Shown: piece by piece, positions 43,346 to 52,928 of the stretch
Layout: the number at the start of each line of letters is the position of its first letter
Position numbering within the stretch: the first letter of the stretch is position 1
From: Betaproteobacteria bacterium
GTDB taxonomy: Bacteria > Pseudomonadota > Gammaproteobacteria > Burkholderiales > Casimicrobiaceae
DNA length: 64,000 nucleotides
Reading direction: 5' to 3'
Assembly (NCBI GenBank): GCA_016716425.1
Contig: JADJWJ010000006.1
Span: forward strand, 62,001 to 126,000
Notes under the pieces: generated by a model
Told to the model about the DNA's origin: nothing
The model's input: the letters and a program-made list of their open reading frames with translations, nothing else
Databases searched by the model: none
Made by a program: the position numbers and the translations under genes

Positions 43346-43888
43346 CTCGCCGCACTCGTCCCGCCGCCGCGGGTCCACCACCACCGCTACTTCGGCGTGC
43401 TCGCACCCAACTCACCGCTGCGCGCCGCGGTCACCGCCCGCGCGCCGGCCGCCGCGCCGACCCCACCGACACCACCGCCCGAGCCTCCGGCCGCCGAACC
43501 GGCCCACCACCGCGCCGCCCGCAACGCCTGGGCCATGCTGCTCGCCCGCATCTACGAAGTGTTTCGGCTCGCGTGTTCCCGTTGCGGCGCCCAGATGCGG
43601 ATCATCGCCTTCATCACCGATCCGTCCACCCTCCACGGCCTCCTCCGCCACCTCGGCGAGCCCACCGCGCCACCGCGCATCGCGCCGGCCCTCGGCCCTC
43701 CGCTATGGGACCTGTCCGATGCCACGACGGGTGACTGCGACCCCCACGCCCAGCCGGCACCCGCCTACGAGTTCGATCAGCGCGTCGCGTGGTACCCCCG
43801 ACCGTCGACCGCCGTTTGCGCGCGACGCCGGGCCGGCGCGTGCCCACGGCCGCCGGCGCGTGCTGCAAACCGCCTGACGCTCGCGTAA
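43340..43888 (+). pseudogene. Transposase remnant, C-terminal portion
   Basis: DRLAALVPPPRVHHHRYFGV begins this fragment. LAPNSPLRAAVTA, a Pro/Ala-rich stretch, then ARIYEVFRLACSRCGAQMRI and YEFDQRVAW follow. These form the C-terminal third of the same IS91-like transposase as the 41032-41172 piece. The normal end after QRVAW is overrun to a TAA at 43886. The CSRCG zinc-ribbon-like pair is retained. No start or upstream catalytic region exists, so it cannot move by itself. Confidence 0.75.
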
Positions 43889-44133
43889 CACCCGCATTCA
43901 GCGCTCCCCGAGCCTCGCCGCGGCCCCTCATCAAGCCGGCTTTCCGTCGGCTTTCCGTCAGCCCGGCCAGGTCGGGGGCGTGTTTCGCTGCCGCCGCCGA
44001 CGCGACGGTCCGTTGGATTTCCTATCGATCCCAGGCGGAGGCGCGCGCAGCGTGCTGAGGGTGGACTGGGTCGACCGCCGCCGCTAGCGGTACACGTGCA
44101 GCGGACAATCTGGAATACGCCCGGCCTGGGCCC

Positions 44134-44335
44134 GTCGTCGCGGCGCTCAAGGGCGAGATCGCGTCCTTCAAGGTGCCGAAGCGCGTGTGGTTCGCCGACG
44201 AGCTGCCGCGCAACTCGATGGGCAAGGTGCAGAAGGCGCTGCTGCGCGAGCGGTTCGCCGCGCCCGCCTGGCCGCGGACGGCGTTGCCGGCCGCGGCTAC
44301 CGTGCCTCCGTCGCCCGCCGCTCCTTCTCGCGCAG
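44134..44335 (+). pseudogene. 3' fragment of a second matB-like synthetase
   Basis: VVAALKGEIASFKVPKRVWF, then ADELPRNSMGKVQKALLRER, repeats the last ~41 residues of MatB. Over 123 bases the two copies differ at 11 positions by my hand alignment (about 91% identity), and most differences are synonymous or conservative. Nothing upstream of 44134 matches matB. The fragment faces the end of tctA. It forms a direct repeat bracketing the whole 40.8-44.1 kb island. Confidence 0.75.
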
Positions 44336-45814
44336 CCGCCCGGTGAACCAGGTGAAGAGCGGGTAGCACAGGATCACCAGCGCCAGCGTCACGATCGACC
44401 CCACGAGCCAGTTCGAGAAGAAGATGGTCATGCTGCCGTTCGACAGCAGCATCGACTGCCGGAACGCGGTCTCGGCCATGTCACCCAGCACCAGCGCCAG
44501 CACCAGCGGCGCCAGCGGGTACTTCAGCTTCTTGAACAGATAACCGACGACGCCGAACACCAGCATCATCACCACGTCGAACATGTTGTTGTGGACCGTG
44601 TACGCGCCGATCGCGCAGATGACGACGATCACCGGCGCGATGATCGAGAACGGGATGCGCAGGATTGCGGCCCACCACGGCACCGTCGTCAGCACGATCA
44701 GCAGCCCCACGATGTTGCCGAGGTACATGCTGGCGATCAGGCCCCAGACGAATTCCTTCTGCTCGACGAACAGCAGCGGCCCCGGCTGCAGGCCCCAGAT
44801 CAGCAGGCCGCCGAGCAGCACGGCCGCCGTCGGCGAGCCGGGAATGCCGAGCGTGAGCATCGGCAGCAGCGCGCTGGTGCCGGCGGCGTGCGCGGCAGTC
44901 TCGGGCGCGACCACGCCCTCGATCTCGCCGTCGCCGAACTTCTCGCCGGTCTTCGAGAACCGGCGCGCCATGCCGTAGCTCATGAAGGACGCGGGCGTCG
45001 CGCCGCCCGGCGTGATCCCCATCCAGCAGCCGATCGCGCACGAGCGCAGCGACGTGACCCAGTACTTCGGCAGCTTCGCCCACGTCCGCAGCACGATCTT
45101 CGGGTCGATCTTCGCGCTCTTGCCCTTGAACGACAGCCCCTCCTCCATCGTGATCAGGATCTCGCCCAACCCGAAGAGGCCGATCACCGCGACCAGGAAG
45201 TCGAAGCCCTGCAGCAGGTGCGTGGTGCCGAAGGTCATCCGCAGCGTGCCGGTGACCGTGTCGAGGCCCACCGCCGCCAGCGCGAAGCCCAGCATCATTG
45301 CCGCCAGCGTCTTCAACGGCGGCTCGCGGCCCATGCCGATGAAGCTGCAGAACGTGAGGAGCTGGATCGCGAAGTACTCGGGCGGCCCGAACTTGAGCGC
45401 GAACTTCGCGACCAGCGGCGCCAGGAACGTGATCAGCACGACCGCGACCAGCGCGCCGACGAACGACGACGTGAACGCTGCGGTGAGCGCCTCGCCCGCG
45501 TGACCTTTCTGCGCCATCGGGTAGCCGTCGAACGTCGTCGCCACCGACCACGGCTCGCCCGGAATGTTGAACAGGATCGACGTGATCGCGCCGCCGAACA
45601 GCGCGCCCCAGTAGATGCACGACAGCATGATGATCGCCGACGTCGGCGGCATCGTGAACGTCAGCGGCAGCAGGATCGCGACGCCGTTCGCGCCGCCCAG
45701 CCCGGGAAGGACGCCGATCAGCACGCCGAGCAGGATGCCGACGAACATGAACAGCAGGTTCTTCCACGTCAGCGCGACGGCGAAGCCGTGCATCAGGTTG
45801 CTGATCTCTTCCAC
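44297..45814 (-). CDS. tctA: Tripartite tricarboxylate transporter, large permease (TctA)
   Basis: Large membrane component of 505 residues with about 11-12 spans. Family signatures are GVLIGVLPGLGGANGVAILL near the N-terminus, ILFNIPGEPWSVATTFDGYP, and the second-half repeat GITPGGATPASFMSYGMARR. It imports carboxylates using an ion gradient, together with TctB and TctC. The gene order tctC-tctB-tctA on the - strand directly downstream of the oxalate genes suggests a dicarboxylate such as oxalate, but specificity cannot be read from this subunit. Confidence 0.93.
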   Translation of the reverse strand: MEEISNLMHGFAVALTWKNLLFMFVGILLGVLIGVLPGLGGANGVAILLPLTFTMPPTSAIIMLSCIYWGALFGGAITSILFNIPGEPWSVATTFDGYPMAQKGHAGEALTAAFTSSFVGALVAVVLITFLAPLVAKFALKFGPPEYFAIQLLTFCSFIGMGREPPLKTLAAMMLGFALAAVGLDTVTGTLRMTFGTTHLLQGFDFLVAVIGLFGLGEILITMEEGLSFKGKSAKIDPKIVLRTWAKLPKYWVTSLRSCAIGCWMGITPGGATPASFMSYGMARRFSKTGEKFGDGEIEGVVAPETAAHAAGTSALLPMLTLGIPGSPTAAVLLGGLLIWGLQPGPLLFVEQKEFVWGLIASMYLGNIVGLLIVLTTVPWWAAILRIPFSIIAPVIVVICAIGAYTVHNNMFDVVMMLVFGVVGYLFKKLKYPLAPLVLALVLGDMAETAFRQSMLLSNGSMTIFFSNWLVGSIVTLALVILCYPLFTWFTGRLREKERRATEAR

Positions 45815-45886
45815 GCGAACTCCCCGTCCGGACGATGGTGCCGCGCCGCGGCGGCCGGGCCTGCGGCCGCCGCGGCGCCGGAGCCA

Positions 45887-46396
45887 CTAGAAGCCGAGCA
45901 TCCGCTCGATCGGGCCCTTGGGCAGCGGGACCAGGAACCACAGCTCGAAGAGCGCGAAGATCGCGGAAGGAACGCCGAGCGCGACCGCGAGCGCCGGCAG
46001 CCAGCCGTACCTGCCCTGCAGCCGCATGAACGCGCCGATGTAGAGCGCGGACGCGACGTAGATGCCGATCAGCCACACCAGCCCGACGTACACGATCGTC
46101 GGCAGCAGCATCAGCAGCACCGGCTTCAGCTCGTCCCGCTTCACGAACACGGCGCCGCCGAGCGCCTTCCACCGGTAGAGCGTCTCGCCGGCGATCCAGC
46201 CGCCGGCGGCCGTGAGAATCCACCCGATGATGTTCGGGAAGTAGCCGGACCGCGGGCCGTCCTCGGCCCACTCGACGCCTACGCGATGACTGTCGTAGAC
46301 GACGACGAGACCGATGGCCACGATGGCGAGCGCGACGGCGAGCTCGACGGCGCGGGTCCGGATGGCGCCCGCCGGCACCTCGTTCTTCGTGGCCAT
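45887..46396 (-). CDS. tctB: Tripartite tricarboxylate transporter, small permease (TctB)
   Basis: Small membrane component of 169 residues with four hydrophobic spans (VELAVALAIVAIGLVVVY, YFPNIIGWILTAAGGWIAGE, VLLMLLPTIVYVGLVWLIG, WLPALAVALGVPSAIFALF). GPRSGYFPNIIG is typical of TctB. It starts six bases after the tctC stop and is separated from tctA by 72 bases. It stabilises the TctA permease. Confidence 0.88.
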   Translation of the reverse strand: MATKNEVPAGAIRTRAVELAVALAIVAIGLVVVYDSHRVGVEWAEDGPRSGYFPNIIGWILTAAGGWIAGETLYRWKALGGAVFVKRDELKPVLLMLLPTIVYVGLVWLIGIYVASALYIGAFMRLQGRYGWLPALAVALGVPSAIFALFELWFLVPLPKGPIERMLGF

Positions 46397-46402
46397 GGGG
46401 AA

Positions 46403-47413
46403 CTACTTGGCGAGGAAGCCGGCTTCCTGCATCAGCGCCTTGTGCGTCGCCTCGGCCTTGGTGACCCAGTCGACGTACTCCTTGCCCGTCATGAACGTCG
46501 TGTTGAACGCCGCGTCCTCGGTGTACTTCGTCCACTCGGGCAGCGCGCGGACCTTCTTGAAGAGGTCGATGTAGAAGTCGACCTGCTCCTGCGAGACGCC
46601 CGGGGGCATGAAGATGCCGCGCAGCATCGTGTACTCGACGTCGACCCCCGCCGACTTGCAGGTCGGGATGTCCTGCCACGACTGCGTGGCGGTGACCTTG
46701 GCCGGGTACGGCATCGGCTTGCCGTCGAACACGCACAGCGGGCGCAGCGCGCCGGAGCGCCAGTGCGCGACCGCTTCGATCGGGTTGTTGACCGTCGAGT
46801 CGACGTGCTTGCCGACGAGTTGCACCGCGACGTCGCCGCCGCCCTTGAACGGAATGTACGTGAGCTTCTTGCCGACGACCTTCTCGAGGGCGACGGTGAT
46901 GATCTGGTCCTCCTGCTTCGACCCCGTGCCCGCCATCTTGAACTGGCCGGCGTTGCCTGCCTTGACCGCGTTGATGTAGTCGCCGGCCGTCTTGTAGGCG
47001 GACTCCGAGTTCACCCAGAGCACGAACTCGTCGAGCGCCAGCATCGCCACCGGCGTCAGGTCCTTCCAGTTGAACGGCACGCCGGTGGCGAGCGGCGTCG
47101 TGAACAGGTTGGACAGCGTGATGATGATCTTGTGCGGATCGCCCTTGGCGTTCTTGACCTCGAGGAAGCCTTCGGCGCCCGCGCCGCCCGACTTGTTGAC
47201 GACGATCAGCGGCTGCTTCATCAGGTTGTGCTTGGCGACCACGCCCTGCACGAAGCGCGCCATCTGGTCGGCGCCACCCCCGGTTCCGGCGGGGACGACG
47301 AACTCGACCGGCTTGGTCGGCTCCCACGCGGCGAGCGCGGGGAACGACGCGACGGCAAGACCTGCAGCCACTCCGGCCGCGACGACGGCCCGGCGAAACA
47401 GTTGCTCACCCAT
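46403..47413 (-). CDS. tctC: Tripartite tricarboxylate transporter receptor (TctC/Bug family)
   Basis: Periplasmic solute-binding protein of 336 residues. The signal peptide covers ~1-28 (VAAGVAAGLAVASFPALAAW). The mature N-terminus has the Bug hallmark PTKPVEFVVPAGTGGGADQM, which shapes the carboxylate pocket, and FKGGGDVAVQLVGKHVDSTV follows. It captures the ligand for TctAB. Bug proteins bind varied mono-, di- and tricarboxylates; an oxalate or malonate ligand is inferred from the neighbours only. Confidence 0.92.
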   Translation of the reverse strand: MGEQLFRRAVVAAGVAAGLAVASFPALAAWEPTKPVEFVVPAGTGGGADQMARFVQGVVAKHNLMKQPLIVVNKSGGAGAEGFLEVKNAKGDPHKIIITLSNLFTTPLATGVPFNWKDLTPVAMLALDEFVLWVNSESAYKTAGDYINAVKAGNAGQFKMAGTGSKQEDQIITVALEKVVGKKLTYIPFKGGGDVAVQLVGKHVDSTVNNPIEAVAHWRSGALRPLCVFDGKPMPYPAKVTATQSWQDIPTCKSAGVDVEYTMLRGIFMPPGVSQEQVDFYIDLFKKVRALPEWTKYTEDAAFNTTFMTGKEYVDWVTKAEATHKALMQEAGFLAK

Positions 47414-47492
47414 GACATCCTCCTAAGTTCGATCGGTTTGCCTGCGCGGGCCTCGTCCGTCCCGCTCGTTCCCACTCGGTCCCGCCCCACCG

Positions 47493-49625
47493 CTACCTGA
47501 TGAGACCCGCCCCCCTCGCCCACTTGTACTTCGCGCCCAGCACCATCACCGGCATCTCGGTCGAATACGGATACGCGGGGATGCCGTGATCGAACAGGTA
47601 CTCGGCCGCCTCCTCCACCTCCACGTCCCCCGCCAGCGACGCGACGATCGGCTTCTCGATGCCCTTCGCCTTCATCTCCGCGACGACCTCGGCGACCAGC
47701 TTCGCGAACACCATCGGCGGCGTCACGATGGTATGCCAATAGCCCAGGATGAGCGAGTGAATCCGCGGGTCCTCGAGGCCGAGCCGGATCGTGTTCTGAT
47801 AGGTCTTCGGCGGCTCGCCGCCGGTGATGTCGACCGGGTTGCCCGCGGCGCCGAACGGCGGGATGAACTTGCGGAACGCCGCGTCGAGGTCGGGCGGCAT
47901 CTTCATGAGGGAGAGCCCGTTGTCGACGCACGCGTCCGAGAGGAGCACGCCGGAGCCGCCCGCGCCGGTGATGATGACGACGTTCTCGCCCCTGGGCGTG
48001 GGCAGGATCGGGATCGCCCGTGCGTACTCGAGCAGCTCCCGCAGCGCCTTCGCGCGGATCACGCCCGCCTGCCGCAGCACGTCGTCGTAGATCCTGTCGT
48101 TGCCGGCGAGCGCGCCGGTGTGCGAGCTGGCGGCGCGCGCGCCCATGCTGGTGCGGCCCGCCTTCAGCATGACGACCGGCTTCTTCTTCGACACGCGCTT
48201 CGCGACCTCGGCGAACGCACGGCCGTCCTTCAGGTCCTCGCAGTGCTGCGCGATGATCGTCGTGTTGTCGTCCTGCTCGAAGAACGTGAGCAGGTCGTCC
48301 TCGTCGATGTCCGACTTGTTGCCGAGGCCCACGATCGCCGACACGCCCATCTTCGCCGAGCGCGAGAAGCCGATGATCGCCATGCCGATGCCGCCCGACT
48401 GCGACGACAGCGCCGCGTGGCCCTTGACGTCGTACGCGGTGCAGAACGTCGCGCACAGGTTCTTCCACGTGTAGTAGAACCCGTAGATGTTGGGGCCCAT
48501 CAGCCGCACGCCGTACTTGCGGCCGATTTCCTGGATCTCCTTCTGTCCCTCGTGGTTGCCGGTCTCCGCGAAGCCGGACGGGATCAGCACGGCGCCGGGA
48601 ATCTTCTTCTCGCCGCACTCGACGAGCGCCGCCGCGACGAACTTGGCGGGAATCGCGAACACGGCGACGTCGATCGTCCCTGGCACGTCCTTCACGCTCT
48701 TGTACGCCTTCATGCCCATGATCTCGTCGGCGGACGGGTTGATCGGGTAGATCTTCCCCTGGTACCCGCCGTTGATCAGGTTCTTCATCACCGAGTTGCC
48801 GATCTTGCCGGGCTCAATGGAGGCGCCGATCACGGCGACCGAATCGGGCTTCATGATGCGGTTCATGTCGCGGACGATGTCGTCGTGCTTCGGCCGGTAG
48901 CGCGCCGGCGGCTGGTCGAAGTCGAGCACGATCCGCACGTCGGCGGCGATCGCACCGGCCTTGGACGCGAACACCGGATTCAGATCCATCTCGACGATCT
49001 CGGGGAAGTCCGACACGAGCTGCGACACGCTGCGGATGACGCTCGCGAGCGCGTTGCGGTTGACGGGATCCGAGCCGCGCACGCCCTTCAGCATCTCGGC
49101 CGCCTGGATGCCGTCGAGCATCGACAGCGCGTCGTCCTTCGTCGCCGGCGCCAGCCGGAACGTGACGTCCTTCATGACCTCGACCAGCACGCCGCCCAGG
49201 CCGAAGGCCACCAGCTTGCCGAACGAGGGGTCGGTGACGGCGCCGATGATCACTTCCTGCCCGCCCCCGACCATCTGCTGGACCTGCACGCCGAGGATCT
49301 GCGCCTTCCGGTCGTATTTCTTCGCGTTCGCGAGGATCTTCGCGAACCCGGCTTTCACGTCCGCAGCGCTCTTCACGCCCACGAGCACGCCGCCCGCCTC
49401 CGTCTTGTGCAGGATGTCCGGCGACACGACCTTGAGCACCACCGGATAGCCCATGCCGGACGCGAGCTTCGCCGCCGCCGCCGCGGTGGTCGCCACGCCT
49501 TCCTTCGGCACCGGGATGCCGTACGCGTCGCACACCTGCTTGCCTTCCGGCGCGGTCAGCGACGTGCGCCCCGCAGCCTTCACGCCGTCGATGATCTTGC
49601 GGACCGCCTTCTTGTCGTTCGCCAT
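47493..49625 (-). CDS. ADP-forming acyl-CoA synthetase (acetate-CoA ligase family)
   Basis: Fused NDP-forming CoA ligase of 710 residues. The ATP-grasp domain is N-terminal (GYPVVLKVVSPDILHKTEAG, FGLGGVLVEVMKDVTFRL), followed by the CoA-binding Rossmann domain (SVAVIGASIEPGKIGNSVMK) and the ligase domain with SSHTGALAGND (phosphohistidine region). This order is a circular permutation of succinyl-CoA synthetase type enzymes. ATG 49625 is chosen. It follows frc by 34 bases. In this context it may make oxalyl- or formyl-CoA to prime the Frc cycle, but the substrate is unproven. Confidence 0.87.
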   Translation of the reverse strand: MANDKKAVRKIIDGVKAAGRTSLTAPEGKQVCDAYGIPVPKEGVATTAAAAAKLASGMGYPVVLKVVSPDILHKTEAGGVLVGVKSAADVKAGFAKILANAKKYDRKAQILGVQVQQMVGGGQEVIIGAVTDPSFGKLVAFGLGGVLVEVMKDVTFRLAPATKDDALSMLDGIQAAEMLKGVRGSDPVNRNALASVIRSVSQLVSDFPEIVEMDLNPVFASKAGAIAADVRIVLDFDQPPARYRPKHDDIVRDMNRIMKPDSVAVIGASIEPGKIGNSVMKNLINGGYQGKIYPINPSADEIMGMKAYKSVKDVPGTIDVAVFAIPAKFVAAALVECGEKKIPGAVLIPSGFAETGNHEGQKEIQEIGRKYGVRLMGPNIYGFYYTWKNLCATFCTAYDVKGHAALSSQSGGIGMAIIGFSRSAKMGVSAIVGLGNKSDIDEDDLLTFFEQDDNTTIIAQHCEDLKDGRAFAEVAKRVSKKKPVVMLKAGRTSMGARAASSHTGALAGNDRIYDDVLRQAGVIRAKALRELLEYARAIPILPTPRGENVVIITGAGGSGVLLSDACVDNGLSLMKMPPDLDAAFRKFIPPFGAAGNPVDITGGEPPKTYQNTIRLGLEDPRIHSLILGYWHTIVTPPMVFAKLVAEVVAEMKAKGIEKPIVASLAGDVEVEEAAEYLFDHGIPAYPYSTEMPVMVLGAKYKWARGAGLIR

Positions 49626-49659
49626 GGGTGCCTCGTCGTTCGGTCGTATGCGGAGCGAG

Positions 49660-50907
49660 TCAGATGACTTTTTCGGCGCGCAGCGCCGCGATGTCGTCAC
49701 GGCCGTAGCCCAGCTCGGCCAGCACCTCGTCGGTGTGCTCGCCCAGCAGCGGCGAGCGAACCACTTCGGTCGGGCTGTCGGACATCTTGATCGGGTTGCC
49801 GACGGTCAGGTACTTGCCGCGCGTCGGGTGGTCGACCTCGACGACGGTGCCCGTCTTGCGCAGCGACGGCTCCTCGGCGATCTCCTTCATCGACAGGATC
49901 GGGCCGCACGGGATGTCGTGCTTGTTGAGGATGTCCATCGCCTCGAACTTGGTCTTGGTCATCGTCCACTTCTCGATCTCGCCGAAGATCTCCATCAGGT
50001 GCGGCAGCCGTCCCTTCGGCGTCGCGTAGCGCGGATCGGTCAGCCACTCCGGCCGGCCGATCACCTCGCAGATGTCCTTCCAGACCGGCGCCTGCGTGAT
50101 GAAGTAGATGTACGCGTTGGGATCGGTCTCCCAGCCCTTGCACTTGAGGATCCACCCCGGCTGGCCGCCGCCGGACGCGTTGCCCGCGCGCGGCACCGCC
50201 TCGCCGAACGTGCCGTTCGGATACTGCGGGTATTCGTGCATGACGCCGGTGCGGTCGAGGCGCTGCTGGTCGCGCAGCTTCACCCGGCACAGGTTGAGCA
50301 CGCCGTCCTGCATCGCCGCCAGCACGCGCTGACCGCGGCCGGTCGTGTTGCGCTGGTAGAGCGCGCAGACGATGCCGAGCGCCAGGTGCAGGCCCGTGCC
50401 CGAGTCGCCGATCTGCGCGCCGGTGACCAGAGGCGGGCCGTCGTCGAAACCGGTCGTCGAGGCCGAGCCGCCCGCACACTGCGCGACGTTCTCGTAGACC
50501 TTGCAGTCCTCGTACGGTCCGGGCCCGAAGCCCTTGACCGACGCGACGATCATCCGCGGGTTCAACTGCTGGATGTGCTCCCACGTGAGTCCCATGCGGT
50601 CGAGCGCGCCCGGCGCGAAGTTCTCGACCAGCACGTCGCAGTGCTTCACCAGCGACTCCAGGATCGCCTTGCCCTTCGGGTTCTTCGCGTCGACGGTGAT
50701 CGACCGCTTGTTGTGGTTCAGCATCGTGAAGTAGAGGCTGTCCACGTCCGGGATGTCGCGCAGCTGCCCGCGCGTGATGTCCCCCTCGCCCGCACGCTCG
50801 ACCTTGATCACGTCGGCGCCGAACCATGCCAAGAGCTGCGTGCAGGTCGGCCCCGACTGCACGTGCGTGAAGTCCAGGATGCGCACACCGTCCAATGCCT
50901 TGCCCAT
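49660..50907 (-). CDS. frc: Formyl-CoA:oxalate CoA-transferase
   Basis: Class III CoA-transferase of 415 residues that moves CoA from formyl-CoA to oxalate. The catalytic Asp168 lies in GAQIGDSGTGLHLAL, matching Asp169 of the Oxalobacter enzyme. The N-terminus GVRILDFTHVQSGPTCTQLL and the glycine-rich ASGGGQPGW loop are characteristic of Frc specifically. oxc lies 58 bases upstream, the usual partner. The enzyme is cytoplasmic. Confidence 0.94.
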   Translation of the reverse strand: MGKALDGVRILDFTHVQSGPTCTQLLAWFGADVIKVERAGEGDITRGQLRDIPDVDSLYFTMLNHNKRSITVDAKNPKGKAILESLVKHCDVLVENFAPGALDRMGLTWEHIQQLNPRMIVASVKGFGPGPYEDCKVYENVAQCAGGSASTTGFDDGPPLVTGAQIGDSGTGLHLALGIVCALYQRNTTGRGQRVLAAMQDGVLNLCRVKLRDQQRLDRTGVMHEYPQYPNGTFGEAVPRAGNASGGGQPGWILKCKGWETDPNAYIYFITQAPVWKDICEVIGRPEWLTDPRYATPKGRLPHLMEIFGEIEKWTMTKTKFEAMDILNKHDIPCGPILSMKEIAEEPSLRKTGTVVEVDHPTRGKYLTVGNPIKMSDSPTEVVRSPLLGEHTDEVLAELGYGRDDIAALRAEKVI

Positions 50908-50965
50908 CAGATTCCCCTATGCAATGCCGTCGATTCGAACGCGCTGCGCCAATCGCGGACAGCCG

Positions 50966-52738
50966 TCACGCCTTCTTCTTCGCGGAAGGATTGAGGCTCG
51001 TGATGCGGCCGCTCTCCGTGCCCGCGCGCTCGTCGATGACTGCGTTGATCAGCGTCGGCCTGCCCGAGCGGATCGCCTCTTCCATCGCGGCGCGCAGTTC
51101 GGCCGGCGTGGCCGCCAGCACGCCCACGCCGCCGAAGGCCTCCATCAGCTTCTCGTAGCGCGCGCCCTTGACGAATACGAGCGGCGACGGATCGGCCCCG
51201 CCGGTCGGGTTCTTCTCGTCGCCACGGTAGACGCCGTTATTGTTGAGGATCACGACGCACACCGGCAGGTTGTAGCGGCAGATCGTCTCCACCTCCATGC
51301 CGGAGAAGCCGAACGCGCTGTCGCCCTCGACCGCAATCACCTGCCCGCCGCCGACCACGGCCGCCGCGACCGCGTAGCCCATGCCGATGCCCATGACGCC
51401 CCACGTGCCGACGTCGAGCCGCTTGCGCGGCTGGTACATGTCGACGATGCTGCGCGTGAAGTCGAGCGCGTTGGCGCCCTCGTTGACGAGGAACGCGTCC
51501 GGGTTGGCCTTCACGATGTCGCGCACGACGTTGAGCGCGCTGTGGTAGTTCATCGGCGACGGGTCTTTCGCCAGCGACTCCGCCATCTTCGCGACGTTCT
51601 TCGTCCTGCGCTCGGCGATGGCATCGAGCCACTCGGCGGGCGGTTGCGGCCAGCTCGGACCCATCGCCGCGAGCATCGCCGCCACGCACGAGCCGATGTC
51701 GCCGACGACCGGCGCGTCGATGCGCACGTTGCTGTCCGCCTCCTGCGGCGAGATGTCGATCTGGACGAATTTCTGGCCGCCCCACGCCTTCGCCGACGCG
51801 CCGCCCCACGTCTTGCCCTTGCCGTGCGACAGCAGCCAGTTGAGACGCGCGCCGATCAGCACGACGACGTCGGCCTCGGGCAGCACGTACGAGCGGGCGG
51901 CCGCGGCCGACTGCTCGTGGGTGTCGGGCAGCAGGCCCTTGGCCATCGCCATCGACAGGTACGGGATGCCGGTCTTCTCCACGAGCGCGCGGATGTCCGC
52001 GTCCGCCCGCGCGTAGGCGGCGCCCTTGCCGAGGATGATCAGTGGGCGCTTTGCACTTCTGACGAGGTCGAGCGCGCGCTGGACGGCGTCCGCCGCCGGG
52101 ATCTGGCGCGGCGCCGGGTCGACGACCTTGATCAGCGAGTTCTTCCCGGCTTCGGCGTCGATCGACTGCGGGAAAAGCTTCGCCGGCAGGTCGAGGTAGA
52201 CGCCGCCCGGACGGCCCGATACCGCGGCGCGGATCGCCCGCGCCACGCCCACGCCGATGTCCTCCGCGTGCAGCACGCGGAACGCCGCCTTCGCGTGCGG
52301 CCTGGCGATGGCGAGCTGGTCCATCTCCTCGTAGTCGCCCTGCTGCAGGTCGACGACCTCGCGCTCGGAGGAACCGGAAACGAGGATCATCGGGAAGCAG
52401 TTGGTCGTCGCGTGCGCGAGCGCGGTGAGCCCGTTGAGGAAGCCGGGCGCGGACACCGTGAGGCAGATGCCCGGCTTGCCCGTCATGAAGCCGGCGATCG
52501 ATGCTGCGTACCCGGCGTTCTGCTCGTGGCGGAACGCGATCACGCGCAGGCCGTTGGCCTGCAGCCGGCGCGTGAGGTCGGTGATCGGGATGCCGGGCAG
52601 GCCGAAGATCGTGTCGATGCCGTTCAGCTTGAGCGCGTCGATGACGAGCTGGAAGCCGTCGGTTTCCTGCGCCGGGTGATCGGGCTGCCCGCCTGCGGCG
52701 GCCGCGGGCTTCGCGGATTGCGTGACGACGTCGTTCAT
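50966..52738 (-). CDS. oxc: Oxalyl-CoA decarboxylase
   Basis: Thiamine-diphosphate enzyme of 590 residues converting oxalyl-CoA to formyl-CoA and CO2. The catalytic Glu-containing segment is VIAFRHEQNAGYAASIAGFM and the ThDP/Mg motif is VEGDSAFGFSGMEVETICRY. ILNNNGVYRGDE is diagnostic of Oxc and distinguishes it from acetolactate synthase. ATG 52738 is preceded by GGAGGAT. It is the first gene of the frc operon, with a TTGACT/TACGTT promoter about 190 bases upstream. Confidence 0.95.
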   Translation of the reverse strand: MNDVVTQSAKPAAAAGGQPDHPAQETDGFQLVIDALKLNGIDTIFGLPGIPITDLTRRLQANGLRVIAFRHEQNAGYAASIAGFMTGKPGICLTVSAPGFLNGLTALAHATTNCFPMILVSGSSEREVVDLQQGDYEEMDQLAIARPHAKAAFRVLHAEDIGVGVARAIRAAVSGRPGGVYLDLPAKLFPQSIDAEAGKNSLIKVVDPAPRQIPAADAVQRALDLVRSAKRPLIILGKGAAYARADADIRALVEKTGIPYLSMAMAKGLLPDTHEQSAAAARSYVLPEADVVVLIGARLNWLLSHGKGKTWGGASAKAWGGQKFVQIDISPQEADSNVRIDAPVVGDIGSCVAAMLAAMGPSWPQPPAEWLDAIAERRTKNVAKMAESLAKDPSPMNYHSALNVVRDIVKANPDAFLVNEGANALDFTRSIVDMYQPRKRLDVGTWGVMGIGMGYAVAAAVVGGGQVIAVEGDSAFGFSGMEVETICRYNLPVCVVILNNNGVYRGDEKNPTGGADPSPLVFVKGARYEKLMEAFGGVGVLAATPAELRAAMEEAIRSGRPTLINAVIDERAGTESGRITSLNPSAKKKA

Positions 52739-52928
52739 CTGGATCCTCCGATCGGGGCCGCGGTGCCGGAAGGGACGGCGGCGCCGCGGACACGTCTCGC
52801 CGGGGCCGGACATGCAACGCGGCCGTGCGGCGCCTTCCGCAACGCGGGCGTCCACGGGGTCCCGGACGCCTGCATCTCCTCCGCAAGAATTCGACGAAGC
52901 CGTGTTGGCTTCTCTTGATATTCGGCGT

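Noticed and set aside
44096..47500. Very long + strand frame of 1134 codons
   Set aside because: It is antisense to tctA, tctB and tctC, with Arg/His-rich composition typical of shadow frames in GC-rich DNA.
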